From Pigoraptor chileana (taxonomy: Eukaryota; Opisthokonta; Filasterea), in contig CALSCR010002120.1 in the NCBI GenBank assembly GCA_943704495.1, positions 1-23,138 of the forward strand: DNA of 23,138 bases. Direction: 5' to 3'. This document shows, one piece after another, positions 11,201-20,933 of this stretch. The notes beneath the pieces are model-generated. The model saw nothing but the letters and a program-made list of their open reading frames with translations, had not been told where the DNA came from and ran no database searches. Each line of letters opens with the position of its first letter. Positions within the stretch are counted from its first letter, which is position 1. Both the position numbers and the translations under genes were made by a program.

Positions 11201-12940
11201 AACCAAACAAGGAACGTCAGCACTGAAAATGCAACGCAATGGTTGGGTGCTCTCAAACAACAGGAGCAATAATCGGGTGTGATGGTGCAGCCATACATAC
11301 TCAAGCACACACGCAGCAGCCACCGAAACAAAAACAGACGCACGCACATACATACATACACGCACAGGCATTGATGCGCGTTTGCAAGCGATCCGTTTCA
11401 GTTTATTGGCCCATCAATACAAACATTCAAACAACAAAAAACACAACAAAAGTGAAATCAGGATAAAATGTAAGTCAAGCCTATAATCACCCACCTTGTG
11501 CTTGATCAGTCTCCTCACGTGGCCATAGAACGAAGCAATGATGCGCGATCGTTGTTCCTTAGAGCTGAATGGCAGATGTGGCGTGAATGGAGGGAGTTTG
11601 AGTGCAATCGACAGAGACACACTTTATTTTCTGACAAAAGGCTAAACCACCGAAAACAGCTCGCTGAATTGAATTTGTATGTATAGTATGGTTGTATGTT
11701 TGCGAGTGATGAGTGTCTCTGTGAGCAAATGGAGTGTTAGAGTCCTCTTTCTCGCCCTCTCTCTCTCTCTTGTGGAGTCTATGGGCAGCTTAAGACACTG
11801 ACTTGAATCCTACATCTCTGTGACTCTCTCTCTGTGTGCCTCTCTCTCACCCATGTTTGAGGCTCGTCTTGATGATGAAGCGTGCGTATTTGCTTGCAAC
11901 AAGCTCAAGAATGCGCCCTGGTGAGTAAGAAGAGTTGAGCGTCAACGTTGGTAAGTAAACACACCAAGCTATGCTTCGATCTATAATCAGCAAATATGGG
12001 AAGACAATCGTGCATCCACGACAACCATATTGCCATTTCCCACAAATCCATAATACTAACAACGCACCATCAAGCTCCTTCAAAATGTCTTTTTGCTGCT
12101 GCGCAGTGCCGTACTTTAGTACGCACTGAATAATGCGCGCCGCATCATGCTTGAAGATAATCTGGGAAGGAAGCGCAAACAAGATATGCATACAGACACA
12201 AAGTCAGTCACAAAGTCAGACACAAACTCAGACACATTCGTCCAAGATTATAGGTTATCGGGAATACAAAGGCTACAACTTACATCAGACACTTTTCCTT
12301 CCACGAGCGGAATCAGCTGGTCAATGAGCGCCGACCTCTCCTTTGCGGCCAGCGTCTTCTGCCGGATCTTCTCCCAGATCTGCTTGGCCTTCCCAAGCAC
12401 CTCATAGCTGGGATTCTTGGCAATCTTTCGCTCAACCTTCAGTTCCTTGGCCTCCTTGTGATTTGCAGGGATCTTTCTCTTTTCTTTGGGCGACTTGGTC
12501 GTGTCTGCAGAAGACGGACAGCAATCAAATCAATCAACACCCACTGCATATCCAACTACATTCAATGCAGGTAAAACGCGAAGTCAACGCGACTGAGCAT
12601 CCTACTCACCATTGTCCTGTCCATCCACTTCCATCGGCTCAGACTCGTCATCTCCGTCAACTTCCTGCTTGCGCGGCTTGGATGCGTGGGCTTTGGGAGA
12701 TTTCCCTCCCGCCGACAAGGGCCTGTTCGGCCGATCTCCTCCGCGGCCGGGCTTCTTGCCACCGTGCATCGCTTTGCCCCCTTTCGCAGCATCAGGCCGC
12801 TTCGATCCCTTGAAAACTTTCGCCCCATTGCCTTTGCCCTTCGACTCTGGAGAGGGCTTGACACGCTTGGATGGCGGCGTCGATGCCTTTTCGTCCTCGC
12901 CATCTCTGGGACGCTTCTGTCCCTTGGGAGTGAAGGCCAT
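8284..12940 (-). CDS. PUM3: Pumilio homology domain protein 3 / Puf6, nucleolar ribosome-biogenesis factor with H1-like tail
   Basis: Exons are 12940-12610, 12504-12284, 12161-12068, 11917-11851, 11564-11495, 11177-11073, 10858-10679, 10544-10446, 9912-9635, 9417-9272, 9084-8968 and 8765-8284; 2190 bases, 729 aa plus TGA. PUM3/Puf6 binds structured RNA or DNA through L-shaped Puf-like repeats and works in nucleolar 60S assembly. Residues 1-160 are Lys/Gly/Pro-rich with nuclear-signal character. The conserved core starts near AKQIWEKIRQKT and has AARIIQCVLKYG, ASKYARFIIKTSLKHG, FYGHVRRLIKH, SHSIVHKALADYF, DGARVAMECLWHG, GHAVLLAAFDSVDDT and DKYGRRVLLYLL; a CPL-type C-terminal segment follows. 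Residues from about 638 on are an Ala/Lys/Thr/Pro tail ending SAKKTPK that I do not recall in other PUM3 proteins. The start is the ATG at 12940, with no upstream in-frame ATG seen. It converges on PWP2, another nucleolar factor. Confidence 0.96.
8406..8431 (-). repeat. In-frame (CCGACG)n coding microsatellite
   Basis: About four GTCGGC hexamers on the plus strand, read on the minus strand as alternating Thr-Pro in the PUM3 tail. The hexamer period preserves the frame, so length variation would change only the number of TP units. Confidence 0.8.
9941..10000 (-). repeat. Dispersed intronic repeat, copy 1 (SINE-like?)
   Basis: In PUM3 intron 8. Read on the minus strand it has TGTGGAGTCCGGGC then AAAGTGCC and TTTGACACTGA, matching the family order TGGAGT, GGGCACAGTGCC, TAAGACACTGA. 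It is diverged at the TTGAATCC end and flanked by GA-rich DNA. Confidence 0.65.
10005..10250. repeat. GA-rich low-complexity tract in PUM3 intron 8
   Basis: Imperfect (GA)n, GTGAAGGGAGAGAGA and AAAAGAGATAGAGTGAAG units repeat several times. Copies 1-3 of the dispersed repeat lie on its flanks and inside it. On the coding strand the tract is polypyrimidine (CT-rich). Confidence 0.85.
10131..10190 (-). repeat. Dispersed intronic repeat, copy 2
   Basis: The minus strand reads TTGGAGTCGATGGGCCCAGG then CCTAAGGCG, collinear with the family consensus, with more mismatches near the ACTTGAATCC end. It sits within the GA-rich tract of PUM3 intron 8. Confidence 0.6.
10247..10290 (-). repeat. Dispersed intronic repeat, copy 3 (partial, weak)
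   Basis: GACTCCGTACTCAAGAC then CCAAAGGCGC on the plus strand resembles part of copy 2 (GTACTCAAAAACGCCTTAGGC) but lacks the rest. It may be a decayed fragment or chance similarity. Confidence 0.35.
11047..11072. repeat. (CA)n that forms the 5' splice site of PUM3 intron 6
   Basis: On the minus strand, exon 6 ends TTTAAG at 11073 and the intron opens directly with (GT)n. The donor GTGTGT is therefore the first unit of a microsatellite of about 13 dinucleotides. Confidence 0.85.
11771..11820 (+). repeat. Dispersed intronic repeat, copy 4
   Basis: The plus strand reads TGTGGAGTCTATGGGCAGC then TTAAGACACTGACTTGAATCC and TACATCTCTG. This is a near match to copies 5 and 6, which are in the opposite orientation 9.4 kb away. 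It lies in PUM3 intron 4, with (CT)n on both sides. Confidence 0.85.
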
Positions 12941-13491
12941 GTTACGAGCTCCCGCTTCTCACTAGTGTGAGACTAAGAGAGAAAATGTGTGCGTGTATAT
13001 GTGTGCGACGCAGTTGATTGCGTCGTAAACTTGTAGCTGCATATATGTGAAAGAAAGCAGGTTTTTAATTCAGTGCAAAAACTGAGGATTCGGAGTGAGC
13101 CCGACCCAGTCCACAGCACGTGTTGGCGATCGTCCCGCTTCGTCACGTGACAAAGAATTATCAAAAAGAAGATTAATTGCAGAAATCGTTGAAAATTGCT
13201 GTTGATTTCGATCAAGTCCCAGTATAATAGTTACGGCTATTAGTAACATATTCGCCTGGATATTGCGAGCTCTCGTCTGAAGTGTTGTTTCCATAGCAAT
13301 CAAGAGTGCGCCAAACGGCCGCTGGTCGCATTTTACATAGATGTTATGATCTGATGCTCGAAGTCTTTTAACCTCAAAGCAGAGTTCATATTCCGGAAGT
13401 TGAATGCACGCTATGGATTGATTGAGTGGATAACAACTGCTTAGCCGTGAATTTGTACATATTTCATCGGCGGTCGGAGTTTGGGAGAAGG
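12941..13491. promoter_or_regulatory. Divergent promoter region, PUM3 (-) / ARMH1 (+)
   Basis: About 550 bases separate the two start codons, so both promoters should lie here. A CACGTG is at 13117-13122 and a full TCACGTGA palindrome at 13143-13150, a typical bHLH/bHLH-ZIP core. A CA/TG-rich patch lies near 12985. There is no clear TATA box. An antisense open frame (13070-13585) overlaps the region (see findings). Confidence 0.5.
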
Positions 13492-14910
13492 ATGCTGCCG
13501 ACATTTGCAGAGACGGCGGCGCGCGCACTGCCTCCACGGCGCTCTCTTGGGGCAACAGCACAGCGCAAAGATGTGAAAGTGCCACGACATATGCAGTCAG
13601 GTGCTCTGCAAGGGCCGAACGATCTTATGCGATTGCTACGAGAATGGGACAGGGTATGTCACGTGTGCAGCGGAGGCGCAGATTGGGCTCTGCCATCCCT
13701 GGTATCAACTCCATTAGCACACTCACACCATACACATACACATGCACAAATTTGTGTTTGTGTTTCAATAGGGATCGCGGGGGACGCGGGACAAAATCTT
13801 GACCGAGTTTATTTCAAGCAACAAGAACAAGACGGGGCCTCAGTTGGAAGCTGAGCTTGCCAACGGCGCGAGCCTTTTCCTCACTAGGCTGACGGCCTGG
13901 CTCCGATTGACGTATCCGCATTAGATTCTCCGTTTACAATCTGCCACTGTATGACTGTGCATGTTGAGATTAAGCACACACTTTATGCTCGTTTTGTTCT
14001 CAACGCTTTCCTTGACCGCCCACACCTGCACGCACGGCGCTTTCCACAAAACAGCTATCTACTGGGATCGTCCATCTCTTTGCAGCTGCAAGCAATTTCC
14101 GTGTTCATAAGCGCTTCGAGTGGGCATCGATTCCTTGCAGAGTTTATGGAAGTTGGTGGCGTTCTGACCATCCTCGAAATACTTGGATTGGATCAGGTGT
14201 CAGAGGTGAGTTCGGGGACGATCCATGGGCTTATCCCTTGCCATGACCGCATTCAATTGGTTAACGCGGCGCATTACCGAACACAAGCTGATCGCAACAC
14301 CCACTTTCTCTCCTCGGTCTGTATGACCTTGGCGGATAGGCTGATAAAGCAGAGTCCCTCTATCTTCTGCTGTCGATCGCGCATGCCGGTCGCAAGTACA
14401 AGGAGCTTGTGTGTGAAAGCTACGGTAAGTTTTGGTGTGGTTCATCAACACAAGTACTTCCATCAACAAGTGCTCGGCTTTTCTTAGCCTACACTCTCTG
14501 ATCCGCAACTGCAACGCTTCCTTTTGTACACTGCGATTCTGCTGCTTTGATTCACAGGCATCCGCGTAGTCGCCGAATGTCTGCAAAAATGCAGGTCCGA
14601 AAAGACTCGGGATTGTGCCCGTCAGCTTTTGCAGCAATTGGGAACGGTGGGTGTTACACGCACTTATGTGTGCTTACCGTGCATCTAGTTTTTCCCTCCA
14701 TCTTGTGCCTTTATGATTATAATGACTTCGTGGACTTATGAGCATTAGGCGATATCGGAGGTATTCAGCTATTTCTTTTTTCTGAATTTCCCAGCATACA
14801 CATTCGATATGTATTGCAATTGATTGATGCCATATTCCATCGATCGAACAAGCAAAGTTTACTGGTGTCTGCCTGTTGATCATCCAGCTCATATCTACGT
14901 GTGATGTGTG

Positions 14911-14951
<41 letters not shown>

Positions 14952-17763
14952 CATTCGCACTGTCTCGTCTGCAGGGCAATCCGCGGTACCACCAGCAGGT
15001 CTACAAGGCGCTCGTGTCACTGCTTCCGAGTGCGTCACCCGGCGCACAACAGATGGCCGCACAGGCACTCAGGCTCATTTTGGTAAGCAGGCGACAGCAT
15101 TGCCTAATTGGGATACGGCGACCAGGCTGCTTGTTGGCTGTGCTTCTCACGTTCGGGGTCATTATCGTGCTTTTTGGGGCGGCCATGTGGTGCAATTGGG
15201 TGGTCTCTTTACTCAAACACACACATACACACGCATACATACACACACCCAACCAAATTGTAGCCGAATGTGGCGTCGCCCGCACAACCCGCCATCGTCG
15301 AGGCCGTATTGTCGCTTCTTAAGAGTCTCTACTTGCAGGTTCAATATGAAGGTGCGCGTCAAACTCAATGGCTTTATACCCTGTCAGTTTGTACTGCGTC
15401 GGCCCAAACTGTACACGATTGCACAGATTGGATCCATCAGAACGGACATATCAATTATGTGGTTCACGATTTGAGTTCGGCATACTCAATGTGTGTAACC
15501 TTGTTTGTGCGCTCTCTGCCTCTTCTCCTATGCAGGCTGTGAGCTACTGAAGGAACTTATCAAGTACGAGGCACTGCAGCACTCTATTGTGGCGGGTCTT
15601 GTGAGTCTGCTTAAGCCCGGCGCTGACGAGTTGTCTGCCGTCGCATCGAAGCAGTCGGACGTCACAGGTGCGTGCTTTGCCACTTTTAATTGTTAATGAC
15701 CAGCTTAAACAGTGAACGTATACATTGTCCTTTTGTAGCGAGCCCTTACCTTTCACATAGAGCTCACGCATGTGCGAGTATCTTACCGAATTATGGAATG
15801 CGATTTCACTGCGTGATATTACAGAACGCTCTATCGCAGAGCACGGCTTTGGATCCGAAGATACAAAGAAGAAGTTTGCAGGTCAGGATGCCCCGGGACC
15901 GCTTTCGGCATATGCACAACAGGCGGCGGCTGCAAAAATGCTCGGGTGGGTATTTATCATCACAAATACTTTGTGGTACCCAGGTTTGCAATGTGTTGTG
16001 TTTGTGTGTGTGTGTATGATGTGTGTGCGCGGGTAACATCTTCATTGCTTTAACACCATCACTTCGTGACAATCATTATTTATACATTGCCCATATGTTT
16101 TCATCCCACGTGTGTCTCTTTGTGCGTGTAGGGTGCTTGCGGGCACTTCCACAATGCTTGCTGTCCGCATGGTGAAGTTGCAGGTCGTGCACGGTTTGCT
16201 GGTCGCAATGTCCAATACGCAGCACTCGGACAGCCAGAAGCGGGCGGGGGGCACTTTAATGGTGTGTGGGGCTGGTTCCCTTCTCTTATCTGTTTCTTTT
16301 GACAAAACAACGCACCGTGCAACCGTATTGGCAGTTCCATCTCGCGCACCCTCCGCTCTCTCATTTGAAAACGTGATTGGAGAGGCTTCAAGCGTTTTGT
16401 GAATTCGAAGCTAACTCGACGTCTTAATTTGCGACTTTCTGTATTTTGTGTGTGGGTATGTTCGAACTTTATCAGTATCTCATCCGTTCGTTTCCGTCAG
16501 TGGCCGATAAAGTGCGCGATGCAGTTGGAAGCCTGTTCTTTGATGACTTCATGGTGGGTATATGTCCGTCACGAGCATCCTTCTCTCATGCTTCCTCATC
16601 CGCCAATCGGGCCGCTTTTGGCAATGCACTGCGCGCAAACCCAGTTTGTCATACTTGGGGACGTTTGTAAGCCACATCCATATGCAGTAATCACTATACA
16701 CGTATACTCAGTGATATTCTTTGTTCACATGCAACCTCACCCCCGCTTCTCTCTTACCGCACACGAATGCGCAATTCTGCATGCTCAGGCACGCCCTGAG
16801 ACAATCTACTCTAGCCTCACGGGCCCTCAACTCGAAGTGCTTGCCTCAAACCAAGTTTTCATTGAGCTGCCTTCAGACGCGGACTTTGAAGTGGGACCCC
16901 TCGTTCCCATTGAGGCGCACCACGCACACGATGTGTACGAAAGCGGCTCTGAGAGTGGATCCGATGCCGAGTCTGCGGACGACATGCAGATGGCCGTCAA
17001 CAAGCAGTCTTCGCACACAAACCACGATGATCGCGTGCGGTCGGCGCACTCGCACTCCTCAGAGGCAGAGGACCTGCCGTTTACGCGCAAGGTCAGCCTG
17101 TACTCTGTGCTTGCGGGCGGGGGGTCGCAGGGGCAGGGCTCGACCTCCGCGATCCACGCGTCGCAGGCGGCGCTGAAGCAATCGTCGGGTCTCGCCCAGG
17201 GGTCGTTTGGATCGGTAACCTCCATGCAGACGGTTGGGACGCTGCCGTCATCCAGCTTCAACACTAATGCGGCTGGCGGTGCGGGTGCCTCTGGTACGGC
17301 GCCCGCACTCTCAAAGAAGCGTTCCAGTCTGGACGACATTCACACGCCATTTGTGCACGCCGATCCCCTCTCTGGTATATCGGCTGCGGCAAACGCTCGT
17401 GCCACAGATGCTGACGAGATTCTCAGTAGCCAAAAATGGCGGGAGTTTCAGGCGGAGAGCAAGGCGCGACTTGGGAATGCGACAGATGCGGATGGCACCG
17501 CTTTGCCTCCCCTCGACATGGCCGAGTCGGAGCGCTTCAAGCGATCGCGAGATCCCGGCGTGTTCAGGAAGCCATTGCCAGGTGGGTTTGCATAGGCTGT
17601 GTGTGTGTGTGTGTGTGTATGCATGTGTTGTCTTGTTTGTTCCCTTGCTACATTGCTGTTTTCGTGGCCGAAAACTAAAACGAACGCGCCGTCTTCACCG
17701 ACAGATATCGAGTCTGACGACGTCAAACCAAAGGAACGGAGTGTAACAGACAACAACACGTGA
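13492..17763 (+). CDS. ARMH1: Armadillo-like helical domain protein, ARMH1 (C1orf228) homologue, with long disordered tail
   Basis: Exons are 13492-13653, 13772-13911, 14055-14205, 14340-14424, 14558-14646, 14975-15082, 15264-15351, 15536-15667, 15825-15945, 16132-16261, 16476-16553, 16789-17581 and 17705-17763; 2136 bases, 711 aa plus TGA. The core (about 45-430) is all-helical and agrees with what I remember of human ARMH1: LLREWDR, NGASLFLTRLTAWLRLTY, FLAEFMEVGGVLTILEILGL, KYKELVCESYG, GNPRYHQQVYKALVSLLP and AQQAAAAKMLGVLA. Its biochemical role is unknown; a flagellar or ciliary role is my guess from its distribution and from the neighbour CEP78. Residues 460-711 are Ser/Gly/His/Asp-rich and look disordered, with a more conserved-looking end (KWREFQAESKARLGN, RDPGVFRKPLP). 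An in-frame ATG at 13426 could extend the start by 22 residues. Intron 2 begins GTATCC (U12-like). The stop overlaps a CACGTGA string. Confidence 0.9.
13912..14054 (+). other. Probable U12-type GT-AG intron 2 of ARMH1
   Basis: The donor is GTATCC, the only GT donor I placed in this window without G at +5. TTTCCTTGACC, containing the full TCCTTGAC branch motif, is at 14007-14017, 39 bases before the acceptor, and the first AG after it is the acceptor. The junction gives LRLTYLLGSSISLQ and keeps the frame. Confidence 0.72.
14912..14944. repeat. (TG)n microsatellite in ARMH1 intron 5
   Basis: A nearly pure TG run that ends 30 bases before the acceptor TCTGCAG at 14974, so it occupies the region where a branch point and polypyrimidine tract are expected. 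Confidence 0.9.
17599..17619. repeat. (GT)n microsatellite in ARMH1 intron 12
   Basis: A pure GT run starting 17 bases after the GTGGGT donor at 17582, in the last intron of ARMH1. Confidence 0.85.
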
Positions 17764-17887
17764 TGATCACCAGTCAATTTCACACAATCATTAATTAATT
17801 AAAAAGAATTTCATGTACATAAATATGGATCACTGCTCCATTGCATGTGGAATGGTTCATGTGGCATGGTTTGCTGGGCGGCGACCG
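17764..17887. other. Short convergent 3' region, ARMH1/CEP78
   Basis: Only 124 bases separate the two stop codons. The centre is AT-rich, with ATTAATTAATTAAAAAG near 17791 and ACATAAATATGG near 17818, so both strands have A/T-rich strings that could serve 3' processing. The two mature transcripts probably overlap in antisense. Confidence 0.6.
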
Positions 17888-20800
17888 CTAGTCCTCAGAC
17901 TCAGCGGACGCATACTCGTCCCCATTGCTTTCCTCGGCAGAGTCGCCCTCAACAGAGTCGTCCTCACCCTCGGCACTCTCCCAATCGTTGTCGTTGCCAT
18001 AGCTACTGTGTCGCTCTTCGCCGTCCTCCCTGCGAGCAGCGCCGTCACTTTCATCACCTTCGTCTCGGTCAGACTCTTTCTGTTCGTGATCCTCACCAAG
18101 GTCCCCGTGCTCATCTCCTGATGCTGCATCTTCCTTCCCGAAAAAGTCATCGAAATTGCGGGTTATGGCTCCTCCGATGCGCTTCCCTCCTCTTGGCGCG
18201 GCACTCGACGCGCTCGATGCACCCGACTCACGTGATGCCCTTGATGCACCCGACTCACGTGATGCCCTTGATGCACCCGACTCACGCGAGGCCTGCGACG
18301 ATCTCTCACTCCCGTCACTGGCTGATCCCTTAAGCTCTCCGCTTACATTTCCTGCGCCGAAATACTCGTCGAAATTGTGGGCAATCGCACCGCCCAACCG
18401 ACTGCTGCTGTGGCCCGAATTGGCCGACACGGTCGACGAGCCCGGCGAATCTTTCTTGTGGCTCCTCTGTGAGGAAAACGACGACATCGCCGTTGCGCCA
18501 CCTTCCTGTTCGGTGCGCTTGGCATCGCCGTGCGCTGGCGGGAGAACTGATTGCGATGGCGTTTTGGAAGTGCCTGCGCGGCGCGTGTGTTGCGCGGCAG
18601 CATCTGACTGCCGATTCTGAGAACCAACGGTGGGCAAGCGGGCACCCGTCGCAAGTTCTTCGAGGAATGCGGTGTTGTGTGTCACGTTGTCTGCGGTGCT
18701 ATTGGTCACTCTTGACGGGAGCCACCCAGGCAGCGTGTCACTCTCTCTAGCTTCACTGGGGGTGCGCATCACGTGGCCACTGCTGGACGCTGTTGGCTCG
18801 GCGAGACCGTCCATTGCGCGGCGAAACTCGCGAAAGGCGCGCTCCAGAAGTGAGGTTGTTTCCTTGTCCTTCAGCATGGACGGATCCCACGTGCCCGCTG
18901 AGATGTGCAGAGATGCAAGGACGCCGCGCATGTGAGCAACGTGACAGAACAAACCCACGCATTCTCTGCACGCATACCCGAACAATACAGCACGGGTGGA
19001 ATATGAACGAATCGGCTTAATTTGGACTGCCCTCTAGCATCCGCCACCCACCAAGTAGTGACTCCACGGTCATCATCGGCTGCAACAACAACGAAAAAGT
19101 CATTCCATACGTTAACAAAAAGCCGTTCCAGGGTGAAGAATGTCACACAAGCTGAAGTGCACATTATCACACCACACATGTTAATTACACAGTCAACGCA
19201 ACAAAGCCACCCGACCCATATGACTGCAGAGTGCAGAGAATGTACCTCACGTGCCTTCAATCGGAGACCCGCCCTTCGCATCTCGTCGGCCATCCGTTCG
19301 TTCTCCGCTTCAAGTTCAAGAACACGCATTTCGGCCGCAATCCGCGCACTCTCAGACTGTGCGAGTCGCCGCTCCAGCGACAGCAACGGCTGCTGGTCGC
19401 GTGCGTGCGGTTGCGCCACTGGGGACCGTGGCCGCTGACATAATGATATAACATGTGTGGGTTGGTTAGTTGGGAGTTACAGGCATAAGAGTACCTTTCT
19501 CTTTCTCGCACGCACACATAAGAGGGTAGGGAAGGGGCGGGGGGAGGGTGTGCGTAAATGTCGCTGGCTATTCGATGAAAGAGGCAAATCAGCCGTACAG
19601 CAGCATCTCTTCTAATTGCCCACAACACATGAAACGACTGTTTTCATGGACAAGTGCACGCACCTCTTCTCTCACTTGCGACTGAAATCCGTTGGCCACT
19701 GTAAAAGTCTCTGTTAAAACGAAAATACCACGAACAGGTAAGAACAAAAGTGACGACGGGGGCCATATGACAACAACAACAATAGGCAAACACAGGAGCC
19801 CATGTCACACAAAACGTACACCACACACCACACGCACCTCCAAGCGGCAATTCGGCGCCCGCATAAACCAGCCTCGCGGGCGAACGAGGGGCGAGGTTGG
19901 CGGCGGGAAGTCCAAGCATATTAAATGCGCCACCCTGTCGTGAGTGCGTCTTTTCATCTGGACGATACCCCTCACTATGTTGCAGCATAAACGGCACGTG
20001 GTCGTGCTGATTGTGGATTGGGCGTCGTTCCATGTCACAAGAGTCGCCCTTGCCCGGGGACTGCGACGCGGGCACCCTTTGAGACAGCAGGCGCGCGTAT
20101 TCGGGGGGAATCCAGTCGAGATCACTCTGAATACAACAGTAACAGTGACAGTGAAAGTGACAGTGACAGTGACAGTGACAGTGAATTGAAAAGAGCTGTT
20201 CAGTGAACCAGCGTAACTTGTATGGAATCCTCAGTTAAACATGAAGAGCATACAAAGATTGTCACGTGCGCGGGCATCGGTCGCCCTACGCCAGTACAAC
20301 ATCGAAGGCAGAATACTCGCCCCCCTCACCGCATCCAGTGAGTCTGACGTCCGCCGATCTCCAAGAGCTCGAACGTCGCCTTCGTTGTGCCTTGAATGGC
20401 GCAGCTGGGCAGCAATGTCGTCCCGCACTTGTTGTGCTACACGAGGGAGATGTGATTAATAATGGAGGCGCCAGAAAAGGACAACAAACACAATCCCACA
20501 CAACATGCAGGTGCACGTGCGTATTTTCTGTTCATGTTGCATAGACATGCAGACAGACAATAAGAGTTACACGTACACATGAGATTGCCCCGCAGGTCAA
20601 GCACGCGAAGTGTGAGATTCATCTGGAGTGCGCCACGCAATTGGCGGCCCCCAACATCGGTGATGCCGCAACTTCGCAGATCGAGTGCTAAGCATAAAAA
20701 GTGCGATTAATGGTGGCGCATGAAGATGAGGCGGCGGGGGCGGGGGAGGAGTCAGAAAACATAGCATGATCAACACCCTTCTGTCACCCACAACAAATTT

Positions 20801-20896
20801 AGCAGCGCAGCCATGATCTCATTGGGATTCTCAATAATCCCCTCAGCATGCACACCTGCACACAACGGGCAAACAAGAGCACACCACCAACAACAA

Positions 20897-20933
<37 letters not shown>

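Noticed and set aside
11771-11820. True tRNA gene
   Set aside because: The sequence resembles a D-arm and anticodon arm, but no acceptor stem, T-arm or clean cloverleaf can be drawn. It is treated as a dispersed repeat.
14915-15322. Cys/Val repeat open frames over the TG microsatellites
   Set aside because: They are translations of (TG)n tracts in introns and shadows of ARMH1 exon 6.
19242-19250. Donor GTACAT after GCACGTGAG for CEP78 exon 11
   Set aside because: It leads to the wrong frame in exon 12 and an early stop. The GTGAGG donor ending the exon at 19251 keeps the frame and fits the family better.
20788-20841. Possible cassette exon in CEP78 intron 6, reading VHAEGIIENPNEIMAALLNL
   Set aside because: It has AG before and GTGGGT after, but entering in the right phase it leaves in the wrong phase for exon 7. 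Skipping it gives a gapless LRR (VIALDLRSCG).
20888-20932. Poly-glutamine coding tract
   Set aside because: The CAA run lies in a CEP78 intron and on the strand opposite to the gene.
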